Shown here: positions 29,010 through 38,762 of the stretch, piece after piece | How the letters are laid out: the number at the start of each line of letters is the position of its first letter | Position numbering within the stretch: the first letter of the stretch is position 1 | Assembly: GCA_018873225.1 (NCBI GenBank) | Contig: JAEILZ010000009.1 | Location: 2,223,501-2,287,500, forward strand | Direction: 5' to 3' | Length of the DNA stretch: 64,000 nucleotides | Source: [Phialemoniopsis] sp. UDSM-2020 | Lineage: Eukaryota > Ascomycota > Sordariomycetes > Thyridiales > Thyridiaceae | Made by a program: the position numbers and the translations under genes | The notes under the pieces: model-generated | Databases searched by the model: none | Seen by the model: only the letters and a program-made list of their open reading frames with translations | What the model was told of the DNA's origin: nothing

Positions 29010-30269
29010 ATGGAGAACAAGATTTCCTACGCCCCGGAGCCACTTGTCAGCCCTAACTCTGGGTCGCCGCGTATCCTAGTGATCGGGGGCGGCGTTACGG
29101 GGCTAGTCACCGCGTGGGCGCTCCTTGACAGCGGTTACCATGTCACGATCCTGGCCAAAGAGTGGGCGTCCTACGGCAGTGACCAGCGTCTCACCTCCCA
29201 GATAGCAGGAGCTCTGTGGGAATATCCTCCAGCTGTGTGCGGACAGCACACAGACATCATCTCTCTGCATCACTCGCGACGATGGTGTATGACGGCGTAC
29301 CGCATCTGGGATGCTATCGCGGCCGACCCAGAGCTTGCGGCAGTGTCCGGTGTCCGCATGAAGAAGTCGGCCTTCTTCTTTCCATATGCTCTGCCGAGCG
29401 ACCAAGTCCAGTTCCAAAAGATGCTCGATATCGAGAAGAGTGGCGTGCGCGGCTTCATCCACTCGGCAACTCTGATCCAGCACTACGGCATCAACCCCGA
29501 ACACTGCGTAGTTGACGCCTACGAGCTGCTCGCGCCCATCATCGACACTGACCAGGCCATGATGTGGCTTATGGAACTCGTCGAGAGCAAAGGCGCCACC
29601 TTTGTCACCGAGACCATCCACGGGGACATTTTCGACCACGAGCTGTCGCTGCGCCGGCGCTTCGATGCAGACGCCATCATCAACGCCACAGGTCTATCAG
29701 GCCACGAAACGGCCGGCGACGCGTCGTGCTACCCCATCCGTGGCGGCCTCGTGCGTGTCGTCAACGACGGCACCGACTTTCCCCAGGTAGATGCGGCGCT
29801 GAGCATCTCGGCGGACGCCGGCTATGGCGCCAACGAGATCGTCTTCATCGTCCCGCGCAGCGACCGCATCTTGCTGCTCGGCGGCATCAGCGAGCCTCAC
29901 CGGTGGGAGCTGGACCACCGGCTCGACACGCCCATCATCAAGCGCATGCGCGAGCGGTGCGAAGAGTTCCTGCCGTCGCTCAAGAACGCGCGGCTAGACG
30001 AAGAGTACCCGCTCGCACAGGGGTTGAGGCCGTTCCGCGGCTCAAATGTGCGTGTGGAGAGGGAGTTGAGACGTCATGGGCATGCTGTGAGCCGGATCGT
30101 GCACACGTACGGTCACGGAGGAGCGGGCTGGAGTTTATCTTTTGGTTGTGCTGAGGACGTGCTTGAGCTGGTCAACGAGGCACTCAACGACCTCCCGGCA
30201 AGGCCAATGACCATGGATGGACAGACTCACCAGCCTATCCCGGACGTGAAGATTCATGCAAGGTTGTAA
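29010..30269 (+). CDS. FAD-dependent D-amino-acid-oxidase-like enzyme
   Basis: Single exon, 419 aa. FAD-binding Rossmann motif ILVIGGGVTGLVTAWALL (G26, G28, G31). The DAO-family core follows: QIAGALWEYPP near the flavin, DADAIINATGLSG, IVPRSDRILLLGGI, GLRPFRGSNVRVE (the Arg of this segment binds the substrate carboxylate in D-amino-acid oxidases) and the C-terminal flavin signature THTYGHGGAGWSLSFGCA-type (here IVHTYGHGGAGWSLSF). So it should oxidise the alpha-carbon of an amino acid or related amine to an imino acid, releasing H2O2. The C-terminus is KIHARL; a terminal -ARL could be a weak type-1 peroxisomal signal (the usual one is SKL or ARL variants), which fits a peroxide-forming oxidase. 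Divergent partner of the ATP-grasp gene: it may mature the ligase product or prepare its substrate. Confidence 0.88.
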   Translation: MENKISYAPEPLVSPNSGSPRILVIGGGVTGLVTAWALLDSGYHVTILAKEWASYGSDQRLTSQIAGALWEYPPAVCGQHTDIISLHHSRRWCMTAYRIWDAIAADPELAAVSGVRMKKSAFFFPYALPSDQVQFQKMLDIEKSGVRGFIHSATLIQHYGINPEHCVVDAYELLAPIIDTDQAMMWLMELVESKGATFVTETIHGDIFDHELSLRRRFDADAIINATGLSGHETAGDASCYPIRGGLVRVVNDGTDFPQVDAALSISADAGYGANEIVFIVPRSDRILLLGGISEPHRWELDHRLDTPIIKRMRERCEEFLPSLKNARLDEEYPLAQGLRPFRGSNVRVERELRRHGHAVSRIVHTYGHGGAGWSLSFGCAEDVLELVNEALNDLPARPMTMDGQTHQPIPDVKIHARL

Positions 30270-30600
30270 AGGTTGTGGTTTGGATACACAGAGATGATAA
30301 GCTAGGTAGCAACACGTTGCACGTCAACTTTGATCGTACTTGAGTCCTGGAAATTCGTTAAATAACTGATACTATTTTGTTCTTCTGTGAGTTATCTTCC
30401 GAGATCTGTTGACTAGGTCAAGGGGATGACACTTTAGACTTGCCGAGACATAGGTGGGGTTACTGAGTTCAGAAATGAGACTAACTCGAAATGAAGAAAA
30501 AGCTGAGGGAATATTTCGGCTGCAAATTTGTGGCAGGCAGCAGCTCAACCCGAAATGCTACTCGTCTTTGTCCAAACAACATTAAATACGAATCAAAACT
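30270..30600. other. Intergenic
   Basis: 331 bases, AT-rich, between the DAAO-like gene and the next rightward gene. 3' UTR and promoter; nothing else seen. Confidence 0.6.
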
Positions 30601-31491
30601 ATGGCAGATATACCGTTAGAGCAGCCCGAAGGGCCTCCCTATCCTTCCGACAAAGACCTTCGGTGGGAAGATATCCGCTACAGCTTCACCCCCGAATTTG
30701 AGCGTCTCTTCTGGCCCCTCGATGGTGTTTTCCCCGCTGGAATATCGGTTATGAAGAATAGAAAAGGTGCCGCCGGCGATCTCGAGCCCTTTTTCCAGCC
30801 CGACGACACCAGTGATGACGGTAGCGGCACGTGGCACGAAATCTCGCAGCTCCCTGTTACCAAACCCAAGGTCTCGTCCATTGAGGTTTCCCTTGACGAC
30901 CTCGAGCAGTGGGAATATGACTGGGTGGCACGACATGAATGCCATCCACCCTATGGACCCGAACCCGAGTACGTAACATACGGAGATTTAAGTGATGAGG
31001 ATCGGCCCTATCCAACTGAGCAGAAAGAGGATGGCAGCTGGGAAGATGACTCGGAGACAGAGTTTCTCCTCAAGTGTTGTGGAGAAGAAAGACCGCTCAG
31101 AAAGCGAGGAATCAAGTTTGTGGTATCTGCGGGAAGCAGTCACTTTGTTACAATCTATGACTACGTCAGCGGTAAGTGCACACTCCAAAGACTGCAGAGC
31201 CTTACTAAAGGCATGCCAGCTGTACACCCCTGGCTCATGAGCCTGCGTGAGGACATCTTCAAGGCTAAGCTGGTCGCACGTCCATGTGCGTACTCTCAAC
31301 CAGCGTCGGAGGAGTGGATGGTGGCTGCAGGACCGAAACACGAGATACAAGAGCAGAAGGAGTGGCTTCAGTGGCATGGCTCACCTCCAGCGACATGCAT
31401 GACTGAGGCGGAGGCCGCGAGTCTCGCTAAAATTAGAGCGCACATCAAGGCGGTGAGGGAAGCAGAAGCAAAGGCTGCGTCAGAAAAGTGA
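30601..31491 (+). CDS. Acidic unknown protein
   Basis: Two exons, 30601-31171 and 31220-31491, 280 aa. The 48-nt intron (GTAAGT...CCAG, with a CTAAA branch-like site) is a multiple of three and has no stop, so it could be missed; splicing gives DYVSAVHPWLMSLRED. The N-terminal part is acidic and aromatic (SFTPEFERLFWPLDGVF, EQWEYDWVARHECHPPYGPEPEY); the middle has FVVSAGSSHFVTIYDYVS; the C-terminus is an Ala/Glu-rich helix. No domain, signal peptide or membrane segment recognised. Fungal genes of this look are often short orphan families. It is unclear whether it belongs to the metabolite-type group to its left. Confidence 0.7.
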   Translation: MADIPLEQPEGPPYPSDKDLRWEDIRYSFTPEFERLFWPLDGVFPAGISVMKNRKGAAGDLEPFFQPDDTSDDGSGTWHEISQLPVTKPKVSSIEVSLDDLEQWEYDWVARHECHPPYGPEPEYVTYGDLSDEDRPYPTEQKEDGSWEDDSETEFLLKCCGEERPLRKRGIKFVVSAGSSHFVTIYDYVSGKCTLQRLQSLTKGMPAVHPWLMSLREDIFKAKLVARPCAYSQPASEEWMVAAGPKHEIQEQKEWLQWHGSPPATCMTEAEAASLAKIRAHIKAVREAEAKAASEK

Positions 31492-32083
31492 TCATCCTAA
31501 GGACAGCAACTGAGACCCGTAGGAATACGGGGTAGAGTGCCTACAAGCATTCCACCCGAGTGCACAGCAGCACGAGGAATAAGCACGCGCGACTGCCTTA
31601 TCACTATATTTGCTTGAAAATGTGAGGAGTAGAGAGCATTTCATGATCATTCTTTCCAAGCTCCTATTGTCCCCTGGTAGTCTTGAGGTGTAGTCCGTGT
31701 CCGATTTCTCATTGGTCGATCCCAGGATGAGGCTCAACTTCCCAGACCCATCAGGCTCGGACTCAAGCGCCCTGTCAGATTGGCTTGCTCGGACTGTCAC
31801 TGTACCAGACCCATGTTAGAGGCTTGTCCCGTACTCGAATATCGTGTTTATATATGTAATTGCAGCCCGTGTGAGGACTGTTTTCTTTTTGAAGTAAAAA
31901 ATGATTAAACATCACTTATCATATCATATCACCAATATTAACAAAACAGTGATGTCCTCCAAAAAGTGCAATATCTCCATTGATTCATTCTAAGAGACCA
32001 TAAACTGAGTCTGTCTTAATACATCGCAGTCTTAACGTCAAATTTACTCAGCCAAAGGGAAGAGATCTCCCATAGTAGCATCT
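31492..32083. other. Intergenic
   Basis: 592 bases between convergent genes; AT-rich 3' regions. No gene seen. Confidence 0.6.
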
Positions 32084-32653
32084 TCAAGCACCCCAGCACC
32101 TAAGATACTCCTCCAGGTCAGACTTGACCTCCATCCACTCCTCAGAAGTTCGGCCATTCTCCTTGTTCTCATCGTTCTCAACAGCCTCTTCGCCGTCCTC
32201 TGCCTTGCGCTCCGCCTCTAGGGCCTTGGCGATCAAGACGTCCACCAGCAACTTGGCAGCGGCGGCCGGGCCGGTGGCGACGCAGGTCGGCGCGAGCAGT
32301 ATCACTTCAATCAGGTCTTCGTTCTGCAGGCTGCAGTGGCAGCTACCCTGGCCCGGCTCGTGCTTGCAGTAGTGGTCGAGGTCGCTGACGACGCTCGGGC
32401 AGTCCTGGGCGGGCCAGTGCGGCGGGCTGCACGGCATAGCCGGACCGGTCCAGCAGGTGTACGACTTGCCGCATTTGCAGCAGAAGCGCGCGGTGACGAG
32501 GAACGAGTCCTCCGAGGGGAGGCACCTGGCCCAGGACATCAGGGTGGGCGACGCCTCGGAGATGGCGATGTTGGTCTGTGGAACAGGGTTAGTCTGGCTG
32601 AGCTTTCAGTATGTTAGTGCGTGGTGGTGTAGTAATACCGCTTGTTCAGGCAT
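32084..32653 (-). CDS. Small Cys/His-rich protein, possible zinc binder
   Basis: Two exons, complement of 32639-32653 and 32084-32575, 168 aa. The first exon is only five codons (MPEQA), joined by a 63-nt intron to TNIAISEASPTLMSWARC. The middle holds closely spaced Cys and His (FCCKCGKSYTCW, CSPPHWPAQDCPS, DHYCKHEPGQGSCHC), suggesting one or two zinc-binding sites, then a hydrophobic helix (TGPAAAAKLLVDVLIAKALE) and a long acidic Glu/Asn tail. No signal peptide, so it is probably intracellular. The family is not recognised. A start within exon 2 (MSWARC) is possible but would lose a clean open frame upstream. Confidence 0.68.
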
Positions 32654-33369
32654 GGTTTTCAACGTTGGAATGGATTATGAGATTGGAATATTCTTTGCCG
32701 GGGGAGAAATCAGTAGTGCGGGATAAGGAATGTTCGATGTTGCGATCTTGCTACGGGCCTATGGTAGAATCAATTGTTTATATAGACACTAATGGCCGTG
32801 ATTCACAAGGACCATGATGATTAGCATAGTGAGTCTATCGAACAACGTAGTAGTATCGAAAAACCTGATTCACAGAGTAGTCAGAGTCACTGGTTCCGAG
32901 TGACACTGCCACAGATGCTAAAACCTTTGACAGCTCATGCCGTGGCAGGGTGTCACAAGAATGCCAGACGAATTTTGTATGGGTAGTCATGTGTCACAGA
33001 GTGAAGACAGGACTTGGTGTACCAGGTGAACAAACGCTCAGAACACGGTGAGCATGAACATGGCAACTAGACTTCACAATTAAGTGGAACACTGCAAGGA
33101 ATTAACGAACACTACACTCGTCAAAAAGGACTCCACGCAGTTTCTACAGGCGAACACACAGCAGCAAAGACGAGCGCAAATGGGGAAACCCAAGGGTATC
33201 ATTGACATGTACATAGTATCATTACAGTAAACATAACACTATATATGTGTAGGTTATATAAATCCCAGAGGTATATGTATATTCAAGAACCGAACTTCCT
33301 TCCACACCGTCATTACAACAAAGGGGACAGCGCTTCCAAAATCAACTAAGCCGTTATCCAACAACCCGC
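32654..33369. other. Intergenic
   Basis: 716 bases between two leftward genes; promoter of the Cys-rich gene and a long 3' region of the GPI protein gene. Nothing else seen. Confidence 0.6.
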
Positions 33370-35211
33370 TTACAGCAGGGCGAAGGCAGCACCGGCAACG
33401 ACGACACCAGCCAGAGCGTGGCTCATGGCACGGCCAGCACCAGCGGTGATGGGCGCGCAGGTGGCGCAGGGCTGCTCGGGGTAGCCGACACCGGTGCCCG
33501 AGGGGGAGGGGGGCTGGACGGCCGTGCCGGCAGGGTAGGAAGGCTGGGGCTGCTGGGCAGGGTAGCTGCTGGGGGCAGGCTGCTCAACGGGGTAGCTGCT
33601 GGGCTGCTGGACCGGGTAGCTCGAGGGCTGCTCGGCCGGGTAGCTGACGGAGGGCACAGGGGCGGGGGTGACCTCACCGCCGCCGTTGCCGGGCTTGGTC
33701 ACCTCGCCGGTCGGGTAGGCCGAGGGGGTGGTGACGGGAGCGGGCTGGGTGGGGTAGCCGGTGGGCTTGGGGCCGGTGGGGTAGCCGCTGGTGGTGTCGC
33801 AGACGGTGACGGTGGGGACCGGGGTGGGCAGGTCCTTGGGCGGGACGAAAGTGCCAGTCGTGGGGACGGGGCAGGTGGTCAGGGTCACGGTGGTGTGGGC
33901 GGTGACCGGGGTGGGGACGCTGTCGGCGGTCGTGGTGCTGGCGGGGCAGGTGACGACGGTCGAGATGACGGTCGAGGTCACGATCTGCTGGGTGTGCGAG
34001 GCCGGGCAGTTGGGCACGGAGGCAGCGCAGGAGGTGATGGTGTAGGTCTTGGTGGTGTGGATGGTCGAGGTGACGAGGTCGTCGTCGCCGCCAGCGCCGG
34101 CGGAGCTGGTGGGGTACGGGCCGGTCTGGTTGGCGTTGGTCGGGGCGGGCGTGATGGTGCCGATAGCAGCATCAGTAGAAGTAGGCTTCTCACCACCAAC
34201 GTTGCCATGGCCGGGCAGCTGCTGGCCAGGGTTGGTGCTGTTGACGCCGGGCAGGGGGATGGCACCGCCACCGGGAGGCAGGCAGATGGTGGCAACGGGA
34301 GCAGCGGCAAGGGTGGCAGAGACAGTGGGGGCCAGGGTAAGACCCAGGTTGGCAATGTCGATGTCAACCTCGATGTCCAGACCAATGTTGAAGTCGAAGG
34401 ACTCGACGACGGACAGAGCGCACTCGGGGGTGTTGACGAGAACGGTGGTGTAGTCGAAGAGGGCAACCCAGATGGAGACACCAGCACCGGCACCAATGTC
34501 CAGGCCGAGGACGTCAAGGGCAGCGGACAGGCCGAGCTCGGCACGGAGACGGAGGCCGATGTCAACCTCGATGGCAACGGACAGATCAACCTCAGCGCCG
34601 ACGGCGAGGGGCAGAGGGACAGCGACGAGGCCGTCGAGAGACTGCTTCACGATCTCGTGCGTGAGCAGGTTGACCTCGACGAACGAGCCCTCGGGGAAGT
34701 TGATGTAGAAACCAGCACTGAGGTCGATGGCAGCAGAGACACCGACAACCAAGTCAAGAGCGAAACCAGCACCAACGTCGACCTCGAGCAGGCCGGGGAT
34801 AGCAACACTCAGTTGCTCGGAGCCAACCAGCTCAATGGACTGGAAGACGCCAGCAGTGGCGGCAACATCGACAGCGATGTTGGCCTGGACACCGCCGAGG
34901 AGGACCTTGACGGTGGGAGCCAGGAGGAAGTCGGCATCGACCTGGATGGCAATGTCACCCTTGATGGCGGCCTTGGGCAGGCTGAGGCCGAGCTGGACGT
35001 TGGCCTCGGCATCGATGAGACCGTTGAACAGGACCTCGTTGTCCCAGAACTTGTTCAGCGGGAAGGCGAGGGGAGCGGCCAGGGTGCGGGGAGCAATCTC
35101 AGGCTCGATCTCGACGGGGATGGCGATCTCAGGGGAGAGGATCTTGGACGGGGCGGCCTGGCAGACGCCTGCCAGGACGGCCCCGACGAGGGGGACGTAT
35201 TGCATAAGCAT
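33370..35211 (-). CDS. GPI-anchored cell-wall/surface protein with Pro-Ser-Tyr repeats
   Basis: Single exon, 613 aa from the ATG at 35211 (MLMQYVPLVGAVLAGVCQA, a clear signal peptide). Upstream in-frame codons exist but would bury the signal. Residues 20-330 are strongly amphipathic, with repeated I-x-V-D / G-L-x-L strands (VDLSVAIEVDIGLRLRAELG, FNIGLDIEVDIDIANLGL), suggesting a beta-rich domain. Residues 330-500 are Thr/Val/Pro-rich with VTLTTCP and VTVCDTT motifs typical of O-glycosylated wall proteins. Residues 500-580 carry degenerate repeats of SSYPVQQP / SSYPVEQP. The C-terminus, AGAGRAMSHALAGVVVAGAAFALL, is a GPI-attachment signal (small omega site then hydrophobic tail). Expected at the outer membrane or covalently in the wall. 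Function unknown; adhesion or wall structure is inferred. The antisense frame is open but is a codon-bias shadow. Confidence 0.85.
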   Translation of the reverse strand: MLMQYVPLVGAVLAGVCQAAPSKILSPEIAIPVEIEPEIAPRTLAAPLAFPLNKFWDNEVLFNGLIDAEANVQLGLSLPKAAIKGDIAIQVDADFLLAPTVKVLLGGVQANIAVDVAATAGVFQSIELVGSEQLSVAIPGLLEVDVGAGFALDLVVGVSAAIDLSAGFYINFPEGSFVEVNLLTHEIVKQSLDGLVAVPLPLAVGAEVDLSVAIEVDIGLRLRAELGLSAALDVLGLDIGAGAGVSIWVALFDYTTVLVNTPECALSVVESFDFNIGLDIEVDIDIANLGLTLAPTVSATLAAAPVATICLPPGGGAIPLPGVNSTNPGQQLPGHGNVGGEKPTSTDAAIGTITPAPTNANQTGPYPTSSAGAGGDDDLVTSTIHTTKTYTITSCAASVPNCPASHTQQIVTSTVISTVVTCPASTTTADSVPTPVTAHTTVTLTTCPVPTTGTFVPPKDLPTPVPTVTVCDTTSGYPTGPKPTGYPTQPAPVTTPSAYPTGEVTKPGNGGGEVTPAPVPSVSYPAEQPSSYPVQQPSSYPVEQPAPSSYPAQQPQPSYPAGTAVQPPSPSGTGVGYPEQPCATCAPITAGAGRAMSHALAGVVVAGAAFALL

Positions 35212-37232
35212 TGTTGCGGTTTGTGTGAAAAGAATGGCTGGAGCTAAGATTACTCCGAAAAGAACGACTGAAGCACAAGCAACAACAACGCGAACCAGGA
35301 CAAATGAGCGACTGGTGGTTAGAAGGTGATGGAGGGAAGGAAAAGAAACAGAACTCTGCTCTGGCCAGAGAACTCGCCTTTTGAGCACCGCAGCATCCGT
35401 GGAGTCTGCCCTCGTCGACTCCGTTCAGGAGGTTCGCCCGCATCCGCAAACACCTACCAGTCGCAGCAAAGGTGGGACGTTTCCATGGGATTTTCATCCT
35501 GCGTGTTGATCTCTATCTCCAACCCTCGAGGTCCCTGGCGTGGACAGGCCGGGGTCCGTATGGACGGGACGCAGTGGTCCCAACGTCGCCAGCCAATGCC
35601 AGGTACGGCCAAAACAGACTCCTGTCACTGGCTGCCGAAGTGACACTCATCTCCATGGCCCACCAATCTCGATTTCTCCTAGCGCTCGAGCCACGGGAGA
35701 GGGTTCCCTCGTGCCCAGCCTAATTTTAGGAGACGCGAATAGGGCTGCGACGGGAGTTGGGACGGCCCCCCAGTGCCCCATCATCCAACGGGCGCAACAT
35801 GCTGTCAGTGGCTTTCTGGATGGCGTCGACGCAGGACGCAGGGACGGGCGCCCCCTGACAGGGGTGTCTTGGATTGGGATCCCCCATGTGTCGACAGAGA
35901 CAGTTTAGCTCTTCCCCACAAAAGCCGAGCACAGCCTACAACCCTGTCCACGCCCAAGTGATCTCGTGAGACTGGTGCCGGCGCCCGCAGACGAAATTTC
36001 AGACGGGGGCATGAAGGGCCAGGCGCTGGAAATTGACTATTTCCCCCTCTGTGAGGAATACGATGGCGTCTCTCCACGACGTAATTTTGACAAGAAGAGC
36101 CGAAGAGCTAAGAGATTATGCCGCCCTGCTATTGATGTACACGATCGCGCCCGCCCAGAGTTTGCTTGTTTGCTTGTGTGAAGTAAGCTGCCGATCACGT
36201 CCCGAAAGAAAATGTGGGCTGGCCAGGAACCCTAGTCTGGACTGTCCACATCAGGCTATTCACCAAGGGAGTAGGAAAAAGCACACTGCGCACTCCTTGC
36301 CTTCCCGAGTCGGTGAGAAGTTGCGAGATAGGAAAATTGCCCTGTTGATCACCACGCAGAAACTTCGATGCAGCCGTCTCTGCCGGTGTTTGCTTGCCGT
36401 CAGCATGCATGGTTTCCCTTCAAAAGACGGAAATTTTGCTCCTGTTCCTTCGCAGCAAGGGATTCTGAATTTCAGCTCAACCGATGGTTCGTAGATGGAA
36501 CTCGATGCGAGGTACCGGCAGCCCGGCATGGCCTGGAACCATGCCATGTGCCAGGACCTGGATAGGAGTCCAGAAAGCAGGCATTGAACGCATGGACCGA
36601 GTTGATCGTGCAGCCTCAGAACACGCCTCATCCGATATCGCGTCTCTGGGATAGTATGTCTTGACACGACGACCGAAGTCCCAACGAGTATCGCGAACGG
36701 ACAGGGTCGAAGCATCCGAAGGGATCGGAACACCAGAGTCATCAAGCGTCGCACTTGGTGCTGACTCTGACGGAAGGATTCCGCGGCTTCCGGAATGGTT
36801 TGGCAAAACCTACAGCCGCAGGATTGATGGAAGTAGCCTATCATCCAACTCGATCCTGCGAACGATATTTCATATCGAGTAAGATTGCCCTCATCAGCTA
36901 TCCGTCTTGGCAGTTGCTGCTGGCTGCACGATGCTCTCGTTGTAGGACTGTGAACTGCCTTGATCCTGCGTTGTTGGCAGGTATGCGAAGCCGTTGCACT
37001 GCTCCCTTTCTGCATCACGGTTGCCCTGCCCAAGCCCTCCAGCTCAGAGGCAAGGCTCGTGTGCTTACCGGCGGCTCTAAACATGTAATGCGACACGAGT
37101 ATATCTAGGGTGCTGTCGATGAAGTGATGTAGTGTTGATCGTGTCATGAAATTGAAGATATATACAAAATCCAATATGTCCAAAGTAATAGTCCGCTCTC
37201 AACCGCCACCAACTCAGCTCATGCCTCAGCAT
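35212..37232. other. Long intergenic region, no supported gene
   Basis: 2.0 kb. A minus-strand frame of about 300 codons (36260-37183) and several shorter ones exist, but they are rich in S, R, C and H, lack any domain, and no splice model improves them, so I do not call a gene. The left part is the promoter of the GPI-protein gene, with a C/T-rich leader. Could contain a non-coding RNA or a lost gene; nothing in the sequence shows it. Confidence 0.55.
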
Positions 37233-38762
37233 CTAAGAATCATACACAACCCCGTCCTGCGGCAGCTTGCCCTCCAGCAGGAACCGGTCGATCGCCTCGC
37301 TCGTCTCCCCGTACAGCCCGTAGCTCGTGTGGCCCGACCCGTCGCGGAACACGCTCACCGACGTCGGCAGCTGCTCCCGCAGGCCCAGCGCCCACGCGAT
37401 GCTCGTCTCCGGGTCGTGGAACGCGTTGACCACGAGCATCGGCGCCGCCTTCTTCGTCTTCTCGAGGTCCAGGCGCTTGGGCGGGTTGGTAATCTTGGTC
37501 GGCCAGCCCGCGCAGCCGGCCTGGATCTCGAACGACTGGCACACGCCGCGCGTGTGCGGGGCCAGGGCGCGCGCGGCCGTGATGCGCCTGGCCAGAAACT
37601 CGGCAGAGTCGGCGCGCGGCCAGTCCTGGCACTCGACGGCGCGCTCCGAGAAGAAGAAGTCGGTCTCCTCGGAAGGCGCGGCGGAGGGGCTCAGCGCCGT
37701 GCCGTTGTTGTCGTTGATGGCGAGGTGCAGGATGTCCGAGAGCATGGCCCAGCTCTGGGCGCTCGAGACCGTGCGGTTGACGCGCACGAGCAGCTCCTGC
37801 ACGTTGCGCAGGATGTCGTAGCCCGTGACGTCCTCGCGGCAGCCGCGCTCGGGTTCCGTTTTGCACTCCGGCGCGGGCAGAGGCTCGCGCTCGGCGCGGT
37901 CGATGAGGTCGTCGAAGAGGGTGGGGAGGTCGCGGCCCTGGAAGGCGCAGTTGGAGGTGGTGTTGCACCAGTCGAAGAACTGGTTGAGGGTCTTCTCGTA
38001 GGTCGTCACCTCGGTCAGGAACATGGTGTGGCTGTCTCCGGAGTGGTCGAGGGCGCCGTCGAGCACCAGGCGGCCCGTGTTTTCGGGGAAGAGCTCGGCG
38101 TACTGGGCGCCCAGCTGCGTGCCGTACGAGAACCCGAGATAGTCGAGCTTCTCCTCGCCGAGTGCCTTGCGGATCTCGTCCAGGTCGCGCGCTGCCGAGG
38201 CCGTGTCGACAAAGCCAAACTCGTCACCGCTCAGCTTGGCACAGCTGTCGCCAAACTCCTTGTTGCGTCGCACGAGCTCCTTGAAGCCCTCCTCGTCGCT
38301 CACGTAGTAATTGGTGCGGTTCTCCTGCGTGGACGGGTCGCACTTGATGGCGGTGCTGAGACCGATGCCGCGCGGGTCGGGGCCGATCAGGTCGTACCTT
38401 TGGCGGACCTCGTAGCTTACGACGGCGTTCCTGATCCCGCTCTGCTCGCGCTTCGCCTGCGCCACGATCGGGGACGTGCCTTGACCACCGGGACCGCCGG
38501 GATTGTAGAACAGACTGCCGAGGCGATCGGTGTCATTGGCCTTGAGGCGGAACAGACTGAGGGTGACGGTAGGTCCGCTGCGCTTGCTGTAGTCCATCGG
38601 CACCTGAAGCTGGCCGCACTCGATGGGTTTCGGGACGTCCGAGGGGCACGGAACCCATTCAATTGAGGATGAATTAGTGTATGACGTAGAGTCTGTGGCG
38701 GTGGGAAGAGCCGAAGCCACGGCGGCAAGGCCCAGGACGGCCTGAAGCTTCTGTCCGATCAT
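37233..38762 (-). CDS. Secreted alpha/beta-hydrolase peptidase (tripeptidyl/prolyl aminopeptidase-like, S33)
   Basis: Single exon, 509 aa. Signal peptide MIGQKLQAVLGLAAVASALP. The hydrolase core shows LFYNPGGPGGQGTS (oxyanion-hole HGGPG-type motif), the nucleophile elbow LDYLGFSYGTQLG with Ser212, the acid in VVNAFHDPETS (Asp450) and the His in FRDGSGHTSYG (His478). This order and the GGPG motif match the S33 family of proline and tripeptidyl aminopeptidases, whose C-terminal part (TAP-like) carries the acid and His. Several N-x-S/T sites fit a secreted glycoprotein. Expected to release short peptides or act on small esters outside the cell. The nearest genes are the GPI-anchored wall protein upstream and the GMC oxidoreductase, a group of surface and extracellular functions. 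No introns, which is common for this family in fungi. Confidence 0.87.
   Translation of the reverse strand: MIGQKLQAVLGLAAVASALPTATDSTSYTNSSSIEWVPCPSDVPKPIECGQLQVPMDYSKRSGPTVTLSLFRLKANDTDRLGSLFYNPGGPGGQGTSPIVAQAKREQSGIRNAVVSYEVRQRYDLIGPDPRGIGLSTAIKCDPSTQENRTNYYVSDEEGFKELVRRNKEFGDSCAKLSGDEFGFVDTASAARDLDEIRKALGEEKLDYLGFSYGTQLGAQYAELFPENTGRLVLDGALDHSGDSHTMFLTEVTTYEKTLNQFFDWCNTTSNCAFQGRDLPTLFDDLIDRAEREPLPAPECKTEPERGCREDVTGYDILRNVQELLVRVNRTVSSAQSWAMLSDILHLAINDNNGTALSPSAAPSEETDFFFSERAVECQDWPRADSAEFLARRITAARALAPHTRGVCQSFEIQAGCAGWPTKITNPPKRLDLEKTKKAAPMLVVNAFHDPETSIAWALGLREQLPTSVSVFRDGSGHTSYGLYGETSEAIDRFLLEGKLPQDGVVYDS

Noticed and set aside
33418..35247. 609-codon plus-strand open frame, Gly/Asp-rich
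   Set aside because: It is exactly antisense to the GPI-anchored protein gene, which has a signal peptide and GPI signal; the Gly/Asp bias is the mirror of its codon usage.
36260..37183. 307-codon minus-strand open frame
   Set aside because: Ser/Arg/Cys/His-rich, no domain, no promoter or intron signals that improve it; likely chance in a long intergenic region.
37146..38666. 506-codon plus-strand open frame
   Set aside because: Antisense to the secreted peptidase, whose catalytic triad and signal peptide are clear; the frame is Ala/Val/Arg-rich shadow sequence.
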